A DNA stretch of 64,000 nt from contig OY365810.1 of NCBI GenBank assembly GCA_959347315.1, positions 15,866,500 through 15,930,499 of the forward strand, written 5' to 3'. The notes below the pieces were generated by a model. It ran no database searches, was not told the origin of the DNA, and saw only the letters and a list, made by a program, of their open reading frames with translations. Below are positions 1 to 11,411 of this stretch, piece by piece (the stretch's first letter is position 1; every line of letters starts with the position of its first letter). The stretch comes from Bimastos eiseni. Lineage: Eukaryota; Annelida; Clitellata; Crassiclitellata; Lumbricidae. Made by a program: the position numbers and the translations under genes.

Positions 1-1700
1 AACTATCGGTATTTTAGCTCATAGGACTATAGAACCAATTACTCTTACTTCCTATACCGATACCGTAATGATAATTATAGGCTAGTATTTTTTCAGTATT
101 TTAACTCAAAATTTAAGTAATAATTTCTTAATAATTATTTAGGGGATTGTGTGAAACCTAATCGTGTGTATACAAGTGTTGCAGGCAAGTCATTGTATGA
201 ATAAATTATATAGGCCACGCATCTAAAATAGTGTGCGTGGTCGTGTGGGTCTATGTGAGTGCTGTAAACACGCATAGGCCCTACAATAATAATAGACTGA
301 ATCGAAATAATATTGTGGATAGTCGTATATATGTAACAGACTCAGGCATAATGTGGTTTACCACAGGACGTTTATCGCCAATTTCTAAAACTGTTTCATT
401 AGATTTTCTGATCAAAGGACAACAATGGTGAAAATACGTATGCGTATAAGACAAGGTACGACTCAGATTATTCTGTTTTTACATAAGCTTATGCTATAGC
501 TTGAATGTAGTTACATTGTTTACGTTGTATTGAGAGCTTGCAACACTAAAACCTAAACGTAGGGCCTATAGCCTTTCTGGCGAATCTGCTGAACTGGTTA
601 TTCGCTGTTTGAACAGTGCTTGAAACATGCAAAAAATCGGTTATTGCTATAGAAGAATAGAGGACAGGACGTCTTCACCCTTAGATGATGGAAAATTCGT
701 AGTTAGGTGTAGATCTGATTCCAGCTGGTGTGAAATTAAGAATTGCTGGATCTCAGATCCGGCGGAATCCGGTTGATTTCAACCATTGAATGTAGGTGGG
801 CTAGGCCTAAGCATACAGACGAGCATAGGGTCTGGTCTGTTTGTACATATCTGTAGATATATATATATATATACACGAATGCATGAAATATGTACGTGTA
901 TATATATATATATGAATTATGATTTATGTTCTTTTAACGCATGAGATGCATGTGTTGTATAAAGGTAGTGCATATGAAAAGAGAGTAACGGAATTAAATT
1001 ATAGACAGACATATATAGGCCTAATTCTTAGAGAATGCACAAACATGGCTATTATAATGCTATAATATATTATGTTGTGTGTGGTGCAAATAATGTACAA
1101 CGCGTATGATCGTAGTGTTGCCGTCGACACAGTGAATGCGTTTGGCCGAAAGCGGTTCTTAATAATGGCAAAGCATACAATAGGTCTAACTATACAGCAG
1201 CTTGTCTGTCTGTCTATCTGTCTGTCTGTCTATCTGTCTGTCTGTCTATCTGTCTGCCTGTCCCACAGCGTGCGTGCCCTTGACTCTATAGACATGCATA
1301 TGCGATGCAGAGGACCCCCTTCATATGCGTCCATCCAATTGACGCAACCGGTTCGAAGAGGCATGCAACACGCGTCCGAATGTCCCAGCTTCATCTGCAG
1401 GTGCATAGCATCGCATCCGTCAAATGCCATGCTTCGATTCGTTGGATGCAGAGGAGGAAAGTTGCTTCGATGCGAAACCAATTACGAGACTCGTTTGATG
1501 ACCACACGTCGTGTCGATCCGTATGGACTACAATGGGTCGTTCGTGAATTTTGAGTCGCTTATTCACGGAAGATAAATAAATGTAGGTTCTCATTGGAAA
1601 GAGAAGATGAATTCATTTAGAGGTGAATTCCTACTTGCGTGGAATTCCTAATAATACGCGTTGATCGATAGTCAATTAACTGCAGAGAACTCACAATGAA
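1..1700. other. Intergenic DNA without a recognisable gene
   Basis: AT-rich sequence with short TA runs (855-915) and the TCTG microsatellite. Between about 1265 and 1550 the sequence is richer in CpG, with several frames open, but none shows a domain or convincing splice boundaries. Confidence 0.6.
1201..1262 (+). repeat. (TCTG)n microsatellite
   Basis: Tetranucleotide TCTG/TATC repeats make up this stretch. The 160-codon frame running across it is a low-complexity artefact with no recognisable domain. Confidence 0.9.
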
Positions 1701-1721
1701 TTATTTAGTCAATCGGCGCTA

Positions 1722-1727
1722 TATAAA
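1722..1727 (+). promoter_or_regulatory. Candidate TATA box upstream of the receptor gene
   Basis: A TATAAA hexamer lies in the context GCTATATAAATTGG about 515 bases before the receptor start codon. Initiation roughly 30 bases downstream would give a 5' leader of about 490 nt with no need for an intron. TATA-like strings are frequent in this AT-rich DNA, so this is a plausible site, not an established one. Confidence 0.3.
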
Positions 1728-2239
1728 TTGGCTTACACTGCGAGAACCGCACTTCTCAAGGACTGAAATAAACAGTGATATTGTTGTTTCTTAGACGACG
1801 CATGAATTCAATCCAGGGTCAATATACAACTCTACAATCGTCGGCTCTGCATTCGGGCGATAGATGATAATCGTTATTCGTCGTGTGCTGTAGTCTTGTC
1901 CATAGAAAGCAACGCGACATCTCAGATAATTGAGAGATTCTGAACGAAAAATCAGTTCGGATTTCGAAGGTCTTTAGTTGTCATCGTCGCCAAATAGATT
2001 TGACAACTGAAACTTTATAGGCCAAAAGTACGCCTTTCGTGTGAAATTACAGTAAGCTGTGCCATTGGCAACAAATGAAATTCAAATTGAATTGTTTTAG
2101 GAATCTAACTTTACTTGAATGTTAAGAACACCAGTCAACGGATCGCTAGTTGCTGGGTTGCGCGCAGAACCTGGAACTGAGATGAGGTTCTACCACAAGA
2201 ACTTCCTTCTAACGCAAGCTGTCAGTCTTCGACGTGAGT

Positions 2240-4183
2240 ATGTACCTAACAGGTGAAGCGCTGGCAGTGACAGTAGCTCCGCATAACGGTTCCACCTGGA
2301 ATGCAAACAAGGGATACACTGGCAACTGGACAGACAACTCCCATCACCATCTCCAGGTGAACGAGGCTGGAGAACTTGCGCGAGTGGTGATCGTCGGTTT
2401 CCTCTTCGCCATCTTCATCCTTATCGCCATCGTCGGTAACTTTCTGGTTATAACTGCCATCGTAACTGAACGCAATCTACGCAAGGCTGGCAATAACTTC
2501 GTCATCTCCCTGGCCGTTGCAGACGCCTTGGTCGCCTGTCTCGTGATGACCTTTGCCGCGGTCAACGACCTCACGTACAGGTGGCAGTTCGGTGCCATCT
2601 TCTGCGACATCTGGCAGTCGTCGGATGTGATGTGTTGTACGGCGTCGATCCTCAACATCTGCGCAGTCAGCCTCGACCGCTACATCCACATTCGGGACCC
2701 GCTGCGCTACCGGAACCTCGTCACCCAGCGGAGATCGCTGGTCGCCGTCGCTCTCATCTGGTCCATGTCGGCGCTTCTTTCCTTCCTCCCCATCCACCTA
2801 GGATGGCACCGCCTGGGAAGGATCACGCCGAACGAGACGGTCACAATGACGGAGACCGAGGCAGTCACGGCATTTACAATCGTATCAGAAGGGTTCACCT
2901 ACCCGCCCGAGGCTACACAGCCTATCATCGTAGCCGTGGTTGAGGAGGTGTGCCAACTGGAGCTAAGTCCGTGGTACGCATGCGTATCGTCGACCGTCAG
3001 CTTCTACATTCCTTGCATCGTCCTGATCGTCATCTACGCTCGTCTTTATCGCCTGTCGCAGAGACACCGGAAGTTTATGAAATCGGTTTCCGTTAACAAG
3101 GAACTGCACACGCCGGCATCTTCAAATCTACACATCTCGATGGCAGGCGCTGAACCGGAAGAAGAGGAAGAAGAGGCGGTGTTTGACATCCCCGCTACAC
3201 CTGGAGTCAACGGACCACTACGTCCTGGATTAGGGAGTGGAGGAGGAGACGACCAAAGCGAAAAGCAGAACAGCTGCTATAATTTCCATTCCGTTCCCGT
3301 GGTTACCATCTCAACGCGTTCGTCGATGCTCGATGGTCTCAACCAGGAGAACAACAGTCGAACTTGGTCCGTTGGATCAAGTTCTGTTGGCGTCGACAGT
3401 TCAACGGGGAAGAGGCGCATTCTCAACGACCTGAGAAGAACAATTGTCCCCAGTCGGAGTTTCAGTGACTTCAACGGCAATGGGACCCCACCACAGATGA
3501 TGCAGGGACACGGACCACCGGTCGTCAGTTGCCCCCCTCCACGACAGTCCCAACTCCTACTTGATGCACTCGGTCAAGAAAACTCTTCCAGACACTGGTC
3601 GATGGGCTCCAGTTACCTTGGGGCGGACAGTTCCACCGGGAAAAGACGCATATTCTGCTCCAGTCTGAAACGCACGATTGCCGCCAGCCGCAGTCTGAGC
3701 GACTTTAACCCCAGTGGACCCGCTCATACGATCCCCGAGAACAGGCCTCCGTCCGTCGTCAGCAGCTACCCCCCTCGGCAGTCCGATTACAAGACGGCCA
3801 TAACAGTGGGGTGCATAATAGGGATCTTTCTGTTCTGCTGGGGTCCCTTCTTCATCATCAACATCATCGGATCGATCTTCGAGGGGTCCATCTCACCCGT
3901 CGTCTTTACTTGCTTCACGTGGCTCGGTTACCTCAACAGCTGCGCCAACCCAGTCATCTACGGCGTCACCAACGTCGAGTTTCGAAGGGCATTTCTCCGG
4001 ATACTGATGGGCAGCTGCTTCGCGTGGAGGAACCGTCGGAGGTGGAGGCGGCGAAGGGAATTTTCTGGTGGCAACCAGAACCCAGGGACCGGGGGGCGAA
4101 GAAGGGCCGTCCGCAGCGACAACAACAACTACCGTGAAGTGAGAACGTATGAGCATCAGACATCAGTGAACGGGCAGCGCTGA
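2240..4183 (+). CDS. D1-like dopamine / biogenic-amine GPCR, single exon, 647 aa
   Basis: This is a rhodopsin-class receptor for a biogenic amine, acting in the plasma membrane and probably Gs-coupled. The first in-frame ATG is at 2240 with A at -3. Seven membrane segments are visible: TM1 ~48-74 (GN at 66-67), TM2 (LAVAD, D95), TM3 with C122 and the amine-binding D129, DRY-type DRY at 146-148, TM4 ending SFLPIHLGWH, TM5 with S250, S251, S254 and P258, TM6 CWGPFF (W534, P536), TM7 NPVIY at 570-574. The three TM5 serines and the LGWH motif after TM4 favour a D1-like dopamine receptor; a beta-adrenergic-like or octopamine-beta receptor is the alternative. N-glycosylation sites NGS and NWT lie near the N-terminus. 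C238 in loop 2 can pair with C122. The third intracellular loop (~273-517) is unusually long, has a run of glutamates near 308-316, and holds a tandem duplication. The C-tail is basic. The gene is intronless, as vertebrate D1 receptors are. Confidence 0.93.
   Translation: MYLTGEALAVTVAPHNGSTWNANKGYTGNWTDNSHHHLQVNEAGELARVVIVGFLFAIFILIAIVGNFLVITAIVTERNLRKAGNNFVISLAVADALVACLVMTFAAVNDLTYRWQFGAIFCDIWQSSDVMCCTASILNICAVSLDRYIHIRDPLRYRNLVTQRRSLVAVALIWSMSALLSFLPIHLGWHRLGRITPNETVTMTETEAVTAFTIVSEGFTYPPEATQPIIVAVVEEVCQLELSPWYACVSSTVSFYIPCIVLIVIYARLYRLSQRHRKFMKSVSVNKELHTPASSNLHISMAGAEPEEEEEEAVFDIPATPGVNGPLRPGLGSGGGDDQSEKQNSCYNFHSVPVVTISTRSSMLDGLNQENNSRTWSVGSSSVGVDSSTGKRRILNDLRRTIVPSRSFSDFNGNGTPPQMMQGHGPPVVSCPPPRQSQLLLDALGQENSSRHWSMGSSYLGADSSTGKRRIFCSSLKRTIAASRSLSDFNPSGPAHTIPENRPPSVVSSYPPRQSDYKTAITVGCIIGIFLFCWGPFFIINIIGSIFEGSISPVVFTCFTWLGYLNSCANPVIYGVTNVEFRRAFLRILMGSCFAWRNRRRWRRRREFSGGNQNPGTGGRRRAVRSDNNNYREVRTYEHQTSVNGQR
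3320..3784 (+). repeat. Internal tandem duplication within receptor loop 3 (2 x ~77 codons)
   Basis: Residues ~361-437 and ~438-515 of the receptor align with each other over their whole length, with roughly half of the positions identical and one single-codon indel. Shared landmarks in order are a QENxSRxWS block, DSSTGKRRI, RTIxxSRSxSDF and a proline-rich PPRQS end. The first copy runs 3320-3550 and the second 3551-3784, directly before TM6. Confidence 0.85.
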
Positions 4184-4637
4184 AGTCACGAGGAGTATTA
4201 CGAGAAAAGGTTTCTTCGTCATTCATAAACAGGCTTTAATAGGCCTATAATCTAAGAGGACAAGTCTACGCGAAAGTGCGTCGCAATGGTCCAGGTAACA
4301 GTCGGTCTGTTTATTATTAATCGAGCGAATGTTTGGAATAGGACCAACAAGACTTGGACGTCTCTGCAGGCTGAGCACATTTTTATTTCGATTCTCTATG
4401 CTCAGCGAATCGCAGTCGATATCTTGATCCTTTTAATGAAAGAGAAGAATTGCTCGCAATCGCAACTGCGATCGTCTCTTTCTCTTTTTCTGTTTCCCAT
4501 CGACCGATAACATCTGTAAATGTCAAAGTCTGATCATAATTGAGTCTTTGTCGTATTTGCACTGATAACAGACGCGCTGCTGCACTATTTGAAGAACACG
4601 CGATATGGACAGACGTCAATCTTGATATAAATATTAT

Positions 4638-4745
4638 ATATAGATCTACGATATATATATATGCGACATATATATGCGATGTATATATATATATATATGA
4701 TGTATATATATACGATATTTTATATATATACGATATATATATATG
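4638..4745 (+). repeat. TA-rich microsatellite
   Basis: This is an interrupted (TA)n stretch with GCGA and CGA interruptions (TATATATGCGATATATA type), lying in the likely 3' UTR or flank of the receptor gene. The open frames across it are repeat artefacts. Confidence 0.85.
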
Positions 4746-5055
4746 TATCCCTTCTGACCAATCATCATCACAAACTGGAATCTTCATCCTCTCCAATGCA
4801 CATAATAAATAATCAACTATCGATTTGGTTAAAAACCAGTTTCCTGATTGGTGGCCTCTAAAGGCGTGAAATGCGCTGGTTCTGACCGGATTCATTCTTC
4901 GGCTCTGCTCGCCCAGCTTCCTGATTGGTAGGCATTTATGTACATAACCGATAACATCTGTAATGAGTGATCGTAGACCTTGTAATCAACCATTTCTAAA
5001 GCGCCACCTCGCAATTTAGGCGTCCTCCCGACCCAAGTCAGAGCTATCATTAAGA

Positions 5056-5061
5056 AATAAA
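5056..5061 (+). terminator. Candidate poly(A) signal for the receptor gene
   Basis: An AATAAA hexamer lies about 870 bases after the receptor stop codon. Further AATAAA copies occur at about 5334-5355. Which of them is used cannot be decided from sequence. Confidence 0.3.
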
Positions 5062-5460
5062 ATGGGCTTCAGGATGAATGTCTGCTGCTACTTTAAGGCA
5101 TTGTAAAACGTTCAATTACTTCTGCATCAGTTTGACAAGTCGTGTATTATTCCACAGAATTTGTCAATCACTCAATCCGTTCGTTCTCTGCAGACACTGT
5201 GCAATAACAACTAATTGTTTTATTGTGCATTGTGTTAGCGGCGCCATTATTGAAGACACTGAATTGGATTATATTATGTTCTTATGTCTTTCAAGTGTGT
5301 TCTGGATGTATGAACCAAGGAAACTTATCCAAATAATAAACTATAATAAAATAAACTAACGACACGTCTACATACGCTTCGTCTAATAAGATATGTTGGA
5401 GTTGTAGCGTTAGAGTTGCAGGCTCAGGTCATTGATCTGAGGCAAATAGTCTGTTTAAAT

Positions 5461-6607
5461 CAGTGGTTCTTAAACTTTTTGACGCCAGGGAGCAGCAATG
5501 ACTTTTTAAAAATTGTTGTGGAGTCCTGTGGACCACTAACACCAAACGTGAGAATACCTTGGTGTACGTAGTGAAGTCTTAAGTGGACAAACGAGCGCCG
5601 AATGCGAGAATCCCCCCATGATAAGGGCGTCTGGAGGAGTGTTGTGAGGTTCCCCAGTTTGATTTCCCAATTTTGTTGTTGATATGTAATAAGACTAAAT
5701 TGTTAATATCATTTTTGATGTTGTGATTATGTAAGTATGATTCAAAAAATAAAAAAGTTATTTGCATGAACATTATTACTAGCAACAATTTAATAGGCTG
5801 TACCATTGTAACAACAACAACCAAGTATTACAAAATTAATGAAAGTTTTAAATTGTTCAGGTATAAAAAAAATTAACGATAACACATTTATTGATTTTAC
5901 AAACTGCACCGCAAACCAATAAGTTTATCATAAAATTAAAAAATAAACAGTGGCAGTAGTCATAATTAAAGACAAATCCATACTTTGAATATACTGGATC
6001 ATATATATTTTCGTCTCAATTGACACTTCTTTGACTTGCATGTATTGCTCACAGTAATTGCAGGGCCATTATTATCGTTTTCTTCTTCGGTTTCACTGTC
6101 TGAATGGTCTCGCTTTTTCCTGCAGATTTTTGATTTGTGTTCTTAAAACTGTCCATAAATGATTGTTTCTTTTTACTCATAGTTGTTTCTTATTTATTTA
6201 CTTTAATTTTATAATTCAATAATTAATAATCTTATAGTACCTCAGAATATGCAATAACAATTAAAATATTGAATCTTCTGCTACAACTCGTCATCTACTA
6301 ACTTGATTTATCGCTCATCTTCCAATTAAGACTATTGCAATTAAAATTAAACAAAGATGAAACATTACCAATACATTTATCTGTTCACATTGGCCACAGT
6401 GCCAGAAGACGTTTATACCTTTATGAATTTATGTCGTCCTCTCATGTTTTAGTCTTTAATTTAGACTTAGTTTAATTTGTAAAATTTAGGAAAAATTTAA
6501 ATTTATGTTAAATTAAAGTTAAAGAAGTGTAAAAATAATTTGTTTTATCAAGCAATTTCGCGGACCACTGACCAGAGCTTCGCGGACCACCACTTTAAGA
6601 ACCATTG
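5461..6607 (-). mobile_element. Non-autonomous hAT DNA transposon with 8-bp target duplication
   Basis: The left end reads CAGTGGTTCTTAAACTTTTT and the right end reads AAGAACCATTG, which match as inverted termini with one mismatch. CAGTGGTTCT is typical of hAT transposons. The flanks GTTTAAAT (5453-5460) and GTATAAAT (6608-6615) form an 8-bp target duplication with one mismatch and fit the hAT nTnnnnAn preference. On the minus strand a 43-codon frame (6180 down to 6049) starts MSKKKQSFMDSF, like the short basic N-terminus of hAT transposases. The rest is AT-rich with no intact transposase, so this is an internally deleted, immobile copy. Confidence 0.85.
6049..6180 (-). pseudogene. Remnant N-terminus of a hAT transposase
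   Basis: This is a 43-codon lysine-rich frame inside the hAT element, starting at an ATG and ending at a TGA. Its start resembles the MSK-basic-SF leader common in hAT transposases. No BED finger, catalytic DDE residues or dimerisation domain follow, so it is at most the broken beginning of the gene. Confidence 0.4.
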
Positions 6608-7506
6608 GTATAAATAATATTTACAGCCTTCAGTTGCTATAGAGTGAACACCAACGCATTAGCACCAGACTGCCATTGCACTCGGCAAAACGATTTGGTT
6701 TTGTCCCGTAATATATTTTGTAGTAATTTTTCAGATTCGCTCTTCTGCTGATATGAGTTGTTACCCTCGTTTGGGGGAAAGACGTTGCTAAAGGAGGATA
6801 ACGTCTACACATGATGTCATTGGCGAGAGAGAAGTGAAAAACCAGATTATGAGTGAGATGCGTAAATGACAAGGATTGCAGATATTCAAGAGACAATAGG
6901 AGTAAATGCTACTTACGGCTCAAGACGATGAAAATGACAATTTTGTACAAGAGGCAGAAAGGCCGGTTATGATTCTCAAATATGACGTTGTTGGCCTATT
7001 TACTTGAAACCTTAACTCTTAGATTTCGTTAATTTTTATTATTCTGTTGCAATAAGTTTATTACGCTGTTCAGATCTTCCTATAAGGCTATTGCCAACTT
7101 CGTTCAGTGTGCAACCGTCGCCTCCTTCCTCTCTTCTGTTTGCTGATCATTGTTCAATCGGACTCCGATTGACTTAGCATGATATATGCAAATCATCATT
7201 TTCCTGATTTTGAGACAGCAACACAATGACGACTGCCTATAAAAACCCATTGGTGTCGTCTTCGGATGACAATCGATGATTAATAAGTATCACTTTGGAC
7301 GATCAATGAATTATTTCCCTTTCACTGTTCTTTGAGTCTACTGCCTGTTTAACAATTATCCATATCAGGATTTCTTGTCAGACAGATTCCATTCTCAGTC
7401 GATTCATCTGTCGAAGTTGACATACATGAGTCTGCGTATCAGCCTCGACGTTCATCCGCATATACATGCAGACAGTATACATGTATGCATGCATACATGT
7501 GATCAA

Positions 7507-8761
7507 ACAGACAGGCATGACAGGCGAACATGTATATATGTATGCATGTATGTATGTATTGATGTATGTATGTATGTATGTATGTATATTTGTATGTGTT
7601 TGTGTCTATGTGTGTGTCTATGTGTGTGTGTATGTGTGTGCGTGCGCATGTATGTATGTATGCATGTATGTATGTATGCATGTATGTATGTATGTATGTA
7701 TGTATGTATGTATGTATGCATGTATGCATGCATGTATGTATGCATGTATGTATGTATGTATGCATGCATGTATGTATGTATGTATGCATGTATGTATGTA
7801 TGCATGTATGTATGCATGTATGTATGCATGTATGTATGTATGCATGCATGTATGTATGTATGCATGTATGTATGTATGTATGCTTGTATGTATGTATGTA
7901 TGCATGTATGCATGCATGCATGTATGTATGTATGCATGTATGTATGTATGTATGCATGCATGTATGTATGCATGTATGTATGTATGCATGTATGTATGTA
8001 TGTATGCATGTATGTGTGTATGCATGTATGTATGTATGTATGTATGTATGTATGTATGCATGTATGTATGTATGCATGTATGTATGTATGCATGTATGTA
8101 TGTATGCATGTATGTATGTATGCATGTATGTATGTATGTATGTATGTATGCATGTATGTATGTATGCATGCATGCATGTATGCATGTATGTATGTATGCA
8201 TGTATGCATGTATGCATGCATGTATGTATGTATGCATGTATGTATGTATGCATGTATGCATGTATGCATGTATGCATGCATGTATGTATGTATGCATGTA
8301 TGTATGTATGTATGTATGTATGTATGTATGCATGTATGTATGTATGCATGTATGCATGTATGCATGTATGCATGTATGTATGTATGCATGTATGCATGTA
8401 TGTATGTATGTATGTATGCATGCATGAGTGTATGCATGCATGCATGTATGTATGTATGCATGTATGTATGTATGCATGTATGCATGTATGCATGTATGTA
8501 TGCATGTATGTATGTATGTATGTATGCATGTATGTATGTATGCATGTATGTATGTATGCATGCATGTATGCATGTATGTATGTATGCATTTATGTATGTA
8601 TGCATATATTTATGTATGCATGTATGTATGTATGTATGTATGCAAGCATTCATGCATGTAACCTATATATGACTTGTTTGTATGGAGATTTTTATGTATG
8701 TACAAACAGGGTTCTTTGCATTTTATCTATTGGTATTTGTTCGCCTGTCATGCCTGTCTGT
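7507..8761. repeat. 24-bp perfect inverted repeat flanking the TATG array
   Basis: The 24 bases at 7507-7530 (starting ACAGACAGGCATG) are exactly the reverse complement of 8738-8761 (ending CATGCCTGTCTGT). Similarity stops just outside these arms. The arrangement suggests the satellite sits inside a foldback or short mobile unit. Confidence 0.9.
7531..8659 (+). repeat. Giant (TATG/CATG)n tetranucleotide array, 1.1 kb
   Basis: Almost every unit is TATG or CATG, so the array is a near-perfect alternation of pyrimidine and purine. Variation is nearly confined to the first base of the unit (T or C). Because units of 4 bp have no stop in any frame, long frames (MYVC / HTYI type) open on both strands; these are artefacts, not genes. 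TGCATG occurs about 70 times on the plus strand by eye count. The array is bracketed by a 24-bp inverted repeat (7507-7530 and 8738-8761). Confidence 0.97.
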
Positions 8762-8866
8762 CTGTCTGCGTGTGTCTTACTGTGTGTCTTACTGTGTGTG
8801 TCTCTTTGTATGTCTGTGTGTCTGTCTGTCTGTCTATTTGTCTGTCTGGCTGTCTGTCTGTCTTTG
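8752..8866 (+). repeat. (TGTC)n microsatellite
   Basis: Interrupted CTGT/TGTC units directly downstream of the right arm of the 24-bp inverted repeat. Confidence 0.9.
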
Positions 8867-8869
8867 CAT

Positions 8870-11400
8870 TTTGCAGGGGTGATGTCGTGCAACTCGATTA
8901 GTATTTCTTGCGTGTTTGATCACAATAGATGGCGTGTTTGTAACTCAAATCCCGCTCCACTGATGTTCAATAATTCAATAATTTGCACTCCAGCTTTCAT
9001 TAGACTGCTTTCCCATTCTTTTGTTGAACGCAAGGCGTGAATTTGAGACTAAGTAAGACTGTGTATAGTACATGCAAGTCCATATATAAAGAAATACTCA
9101 TTGTACCTCGTCTAGGATTTCTACCTTTGAACAACTATAGTTCTGTATTCTCCTGTGTATGTTGGATCTTGTTGATTTGTTTTTACTTCAATCAGAAAGC
9201 TTTATTGTTTGATTGATAGGTATGAGTACGTGTATAACTATGCGCCTACAGATTTTTAGCTATCCGTACATTATATACTCAATAAAACCACATTTACGAG
9301 AACGACGGTGTCATTCCTGTACCCCATCTGTCATCCCTGCCTGTCTTCCTGCATTGTTTTCCATTGCTAGAAATCCAGATGGTTTAAAAATGAAATGAAA
9401 ACAAATGAAAAGGATCGTACAGTCACTCCATGCCTGGTCATAGCTAAACGAATTCACCGGATAAGATGACAAAATTAATCATAATATGCTTGTCGCTGGA
9501 CAGAAACGACTTAACCTGTTTCTTTCGTTTTTTTTCTATGCAACTTCGTTCATTTGCTAACTTTCTGTTGTTATTTTCTTAAATGTATTTTGTCCAATAG
9601 GCCTCTATGCACTTCCGCGTGATCTGGTCAGCCTCTTAGCTGCGTGCAGGCAGACTACGTTGACTGTCAGTGGGTCAACGTAGTCATGGTACGGTCCAGG
9701 AGCTTTGCCGACGAGGGCCGTATACCTATACTTCGGGAGGAGCTGCTCTCTCTTCCTCTTTCGCCTTCCAGAGGCACCCGAAAGGCCTTCCTGTTCTCCG
9801 CTTAGCTGTGCTCCGAGTCGAGAGCAGCGTTGTCTGGTGCGACCTAATCTGTGCACTGTGCAGGTGGTCAACGTTGGATACCAGTCCTGCATTTGTCTTA
9901 GCGGCTATTCAATTTGAATAGATTTGATAATTTCAGTATTTTTATTTCTCAACTGTTGCTTAGTGCTTGCTAAGAAGGTTGTGCTATTTGCCAATTAAAT
10001 TGTGTTAGCAACGTTATTAATTTGAAAACGCAATACAAGAGACAACAAAGTCAAATAAGGCCTAGTTTTTTCTCGTTTTTCTATTTCTTTGAATAAAACG
10101 GCGTCTTATTCCGTTTTTTTATTCCGTTTTCTTCGTTTTTAAAGCTATACACTGCACATGTAGGCAACAAAGTTTCTACACATTCTAAAATCTTCAAAGG
10201 ATGAACAATTAGTTCACAAGGTCATGGCCAACCAGTCACTGTATATTATAAAAACGTAAGGATTTGCATGCAAATAATTATCCTAAGCGGTTTGGCTGTC
10301 AAAAGATGATAGATTTCATGACCTGGTATACAATACAAAATATGCTGAAAACTTAGCATAATACTTGTGACCTCATTAATTTCCAATACGAATGAGAAGT
10401 TAGGCTGTATGACCGATACGCTGTTATTGGTCTACATATTTCATAGGCCCGTGTTATTTACCGTTCATAGGTCATATTTATGATTAAATTCAATTTCAAC
10501 TCGCTCATGCGTGCACCCATTTCAGTCTATAGAGCAACGGGGGGCTCTTGGCGAGTAGGTACAGTTGAGGTCGTGTTAGATAGGGACAGAGTCCAAGACA
10601 GTCTCACATGGAAGCACGACTGGGTCCTTGGATACGCCACTAGTACATTGACATCAATATTGTAATCGCAAATTTGTTTAACAATTAAGTGTAGGCATAG
10701 GTTTAGTTAAAAAATCATTTCTAATGATACACTGCGCGGGCGAGATGTTAACAATCGGGTGATCAAACTGGCAGATGAAATTGATGATGGAAACTATAAT
10801 AGATTCAATTTGAGCCATCTGCATCACACGCCATTAGCCAGTCACCCGTCATTTGGAAAGGTGGTAATTATTTTAGACGGGCATAAATTATGTGTAGACG
10901 TGATTGAATAGGTTGCTGAAAGAATGACAGCTCATTATATTAAAGTGAAAACATAGTTCGTGTCAAATGCGATATAATATATAATCTATTCCTCCCATCT
11001 TCTCTGTGAGTAGTTAACAGATTTGATGCTTTACGCGTGTATCATTCTATGAAGACACACCTGTGGTAAATGTGAAAAAAACCCTTTAGGTCATTTGGTG
11101 TAGGTAGAGCCATTGCCGTCGGACTCGTGTGCTCACGGCCTTGAGCGCTCACGGGTCACGACAGCCAAGTTCGAATGCTTTGAAAGTCCTACTCTTCATT
11201 TCTGGCTAAGGCCTGCTACATCCATAATGAAGATGGAGCGAGCGTTACGTCATTCACAAAACGATGATTGCGATGATCTGCAACAATAATTAAGTCGCTT
11301 CCGACAATTAATACTCCACAGATGTTACGTGATGTAGACCTGCGTATTATTGATATGCTGAAACTTCGGTGTCATGTGTTAAACCGACCGACGACTAACT
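8870..11400. other. Intergenic DNA, no confident gene
   Basis: Mostly AT-rich unique-looking sequence. A GC-richer island at 9605-9900 has a 95-codon open frame on the minus strand (9892 to 9605) and opposing plus frames, but no domain or splice evidence. It contains a 10-bp perfect hairpin (9656-9684). At about 11085-11200 a tRNA-like arrangement (GTAGGTAGAGCC, then AAGTTCGAATGC) may be a degenerate SINE head. Confidence 0.5.
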
Positions 11401-11411
11401 TCGCAGCATAT

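Noticed and set aside
1072..1594. 160-codon frame and its antisense partners at 1.07-1.6 kb
   Set aside because: The first third is TCTG microsatellite, the rest has four overlapping frames without domain or conservation evidence.
7531..8659. CRISPR-like array
   Set aside because: The repeat has no spacers, the unit is 4 bp and the genome is eukaryotic.
7375..9040. Several frames of 320-520 codons on both strands across the TATG array
   Set aside because: All consist of MYVC/MHVC or HTYI/HTCI repeats forced by a 4-bp unit without stops. Every frame is open, there is no domain, and the ends coincide with the array.
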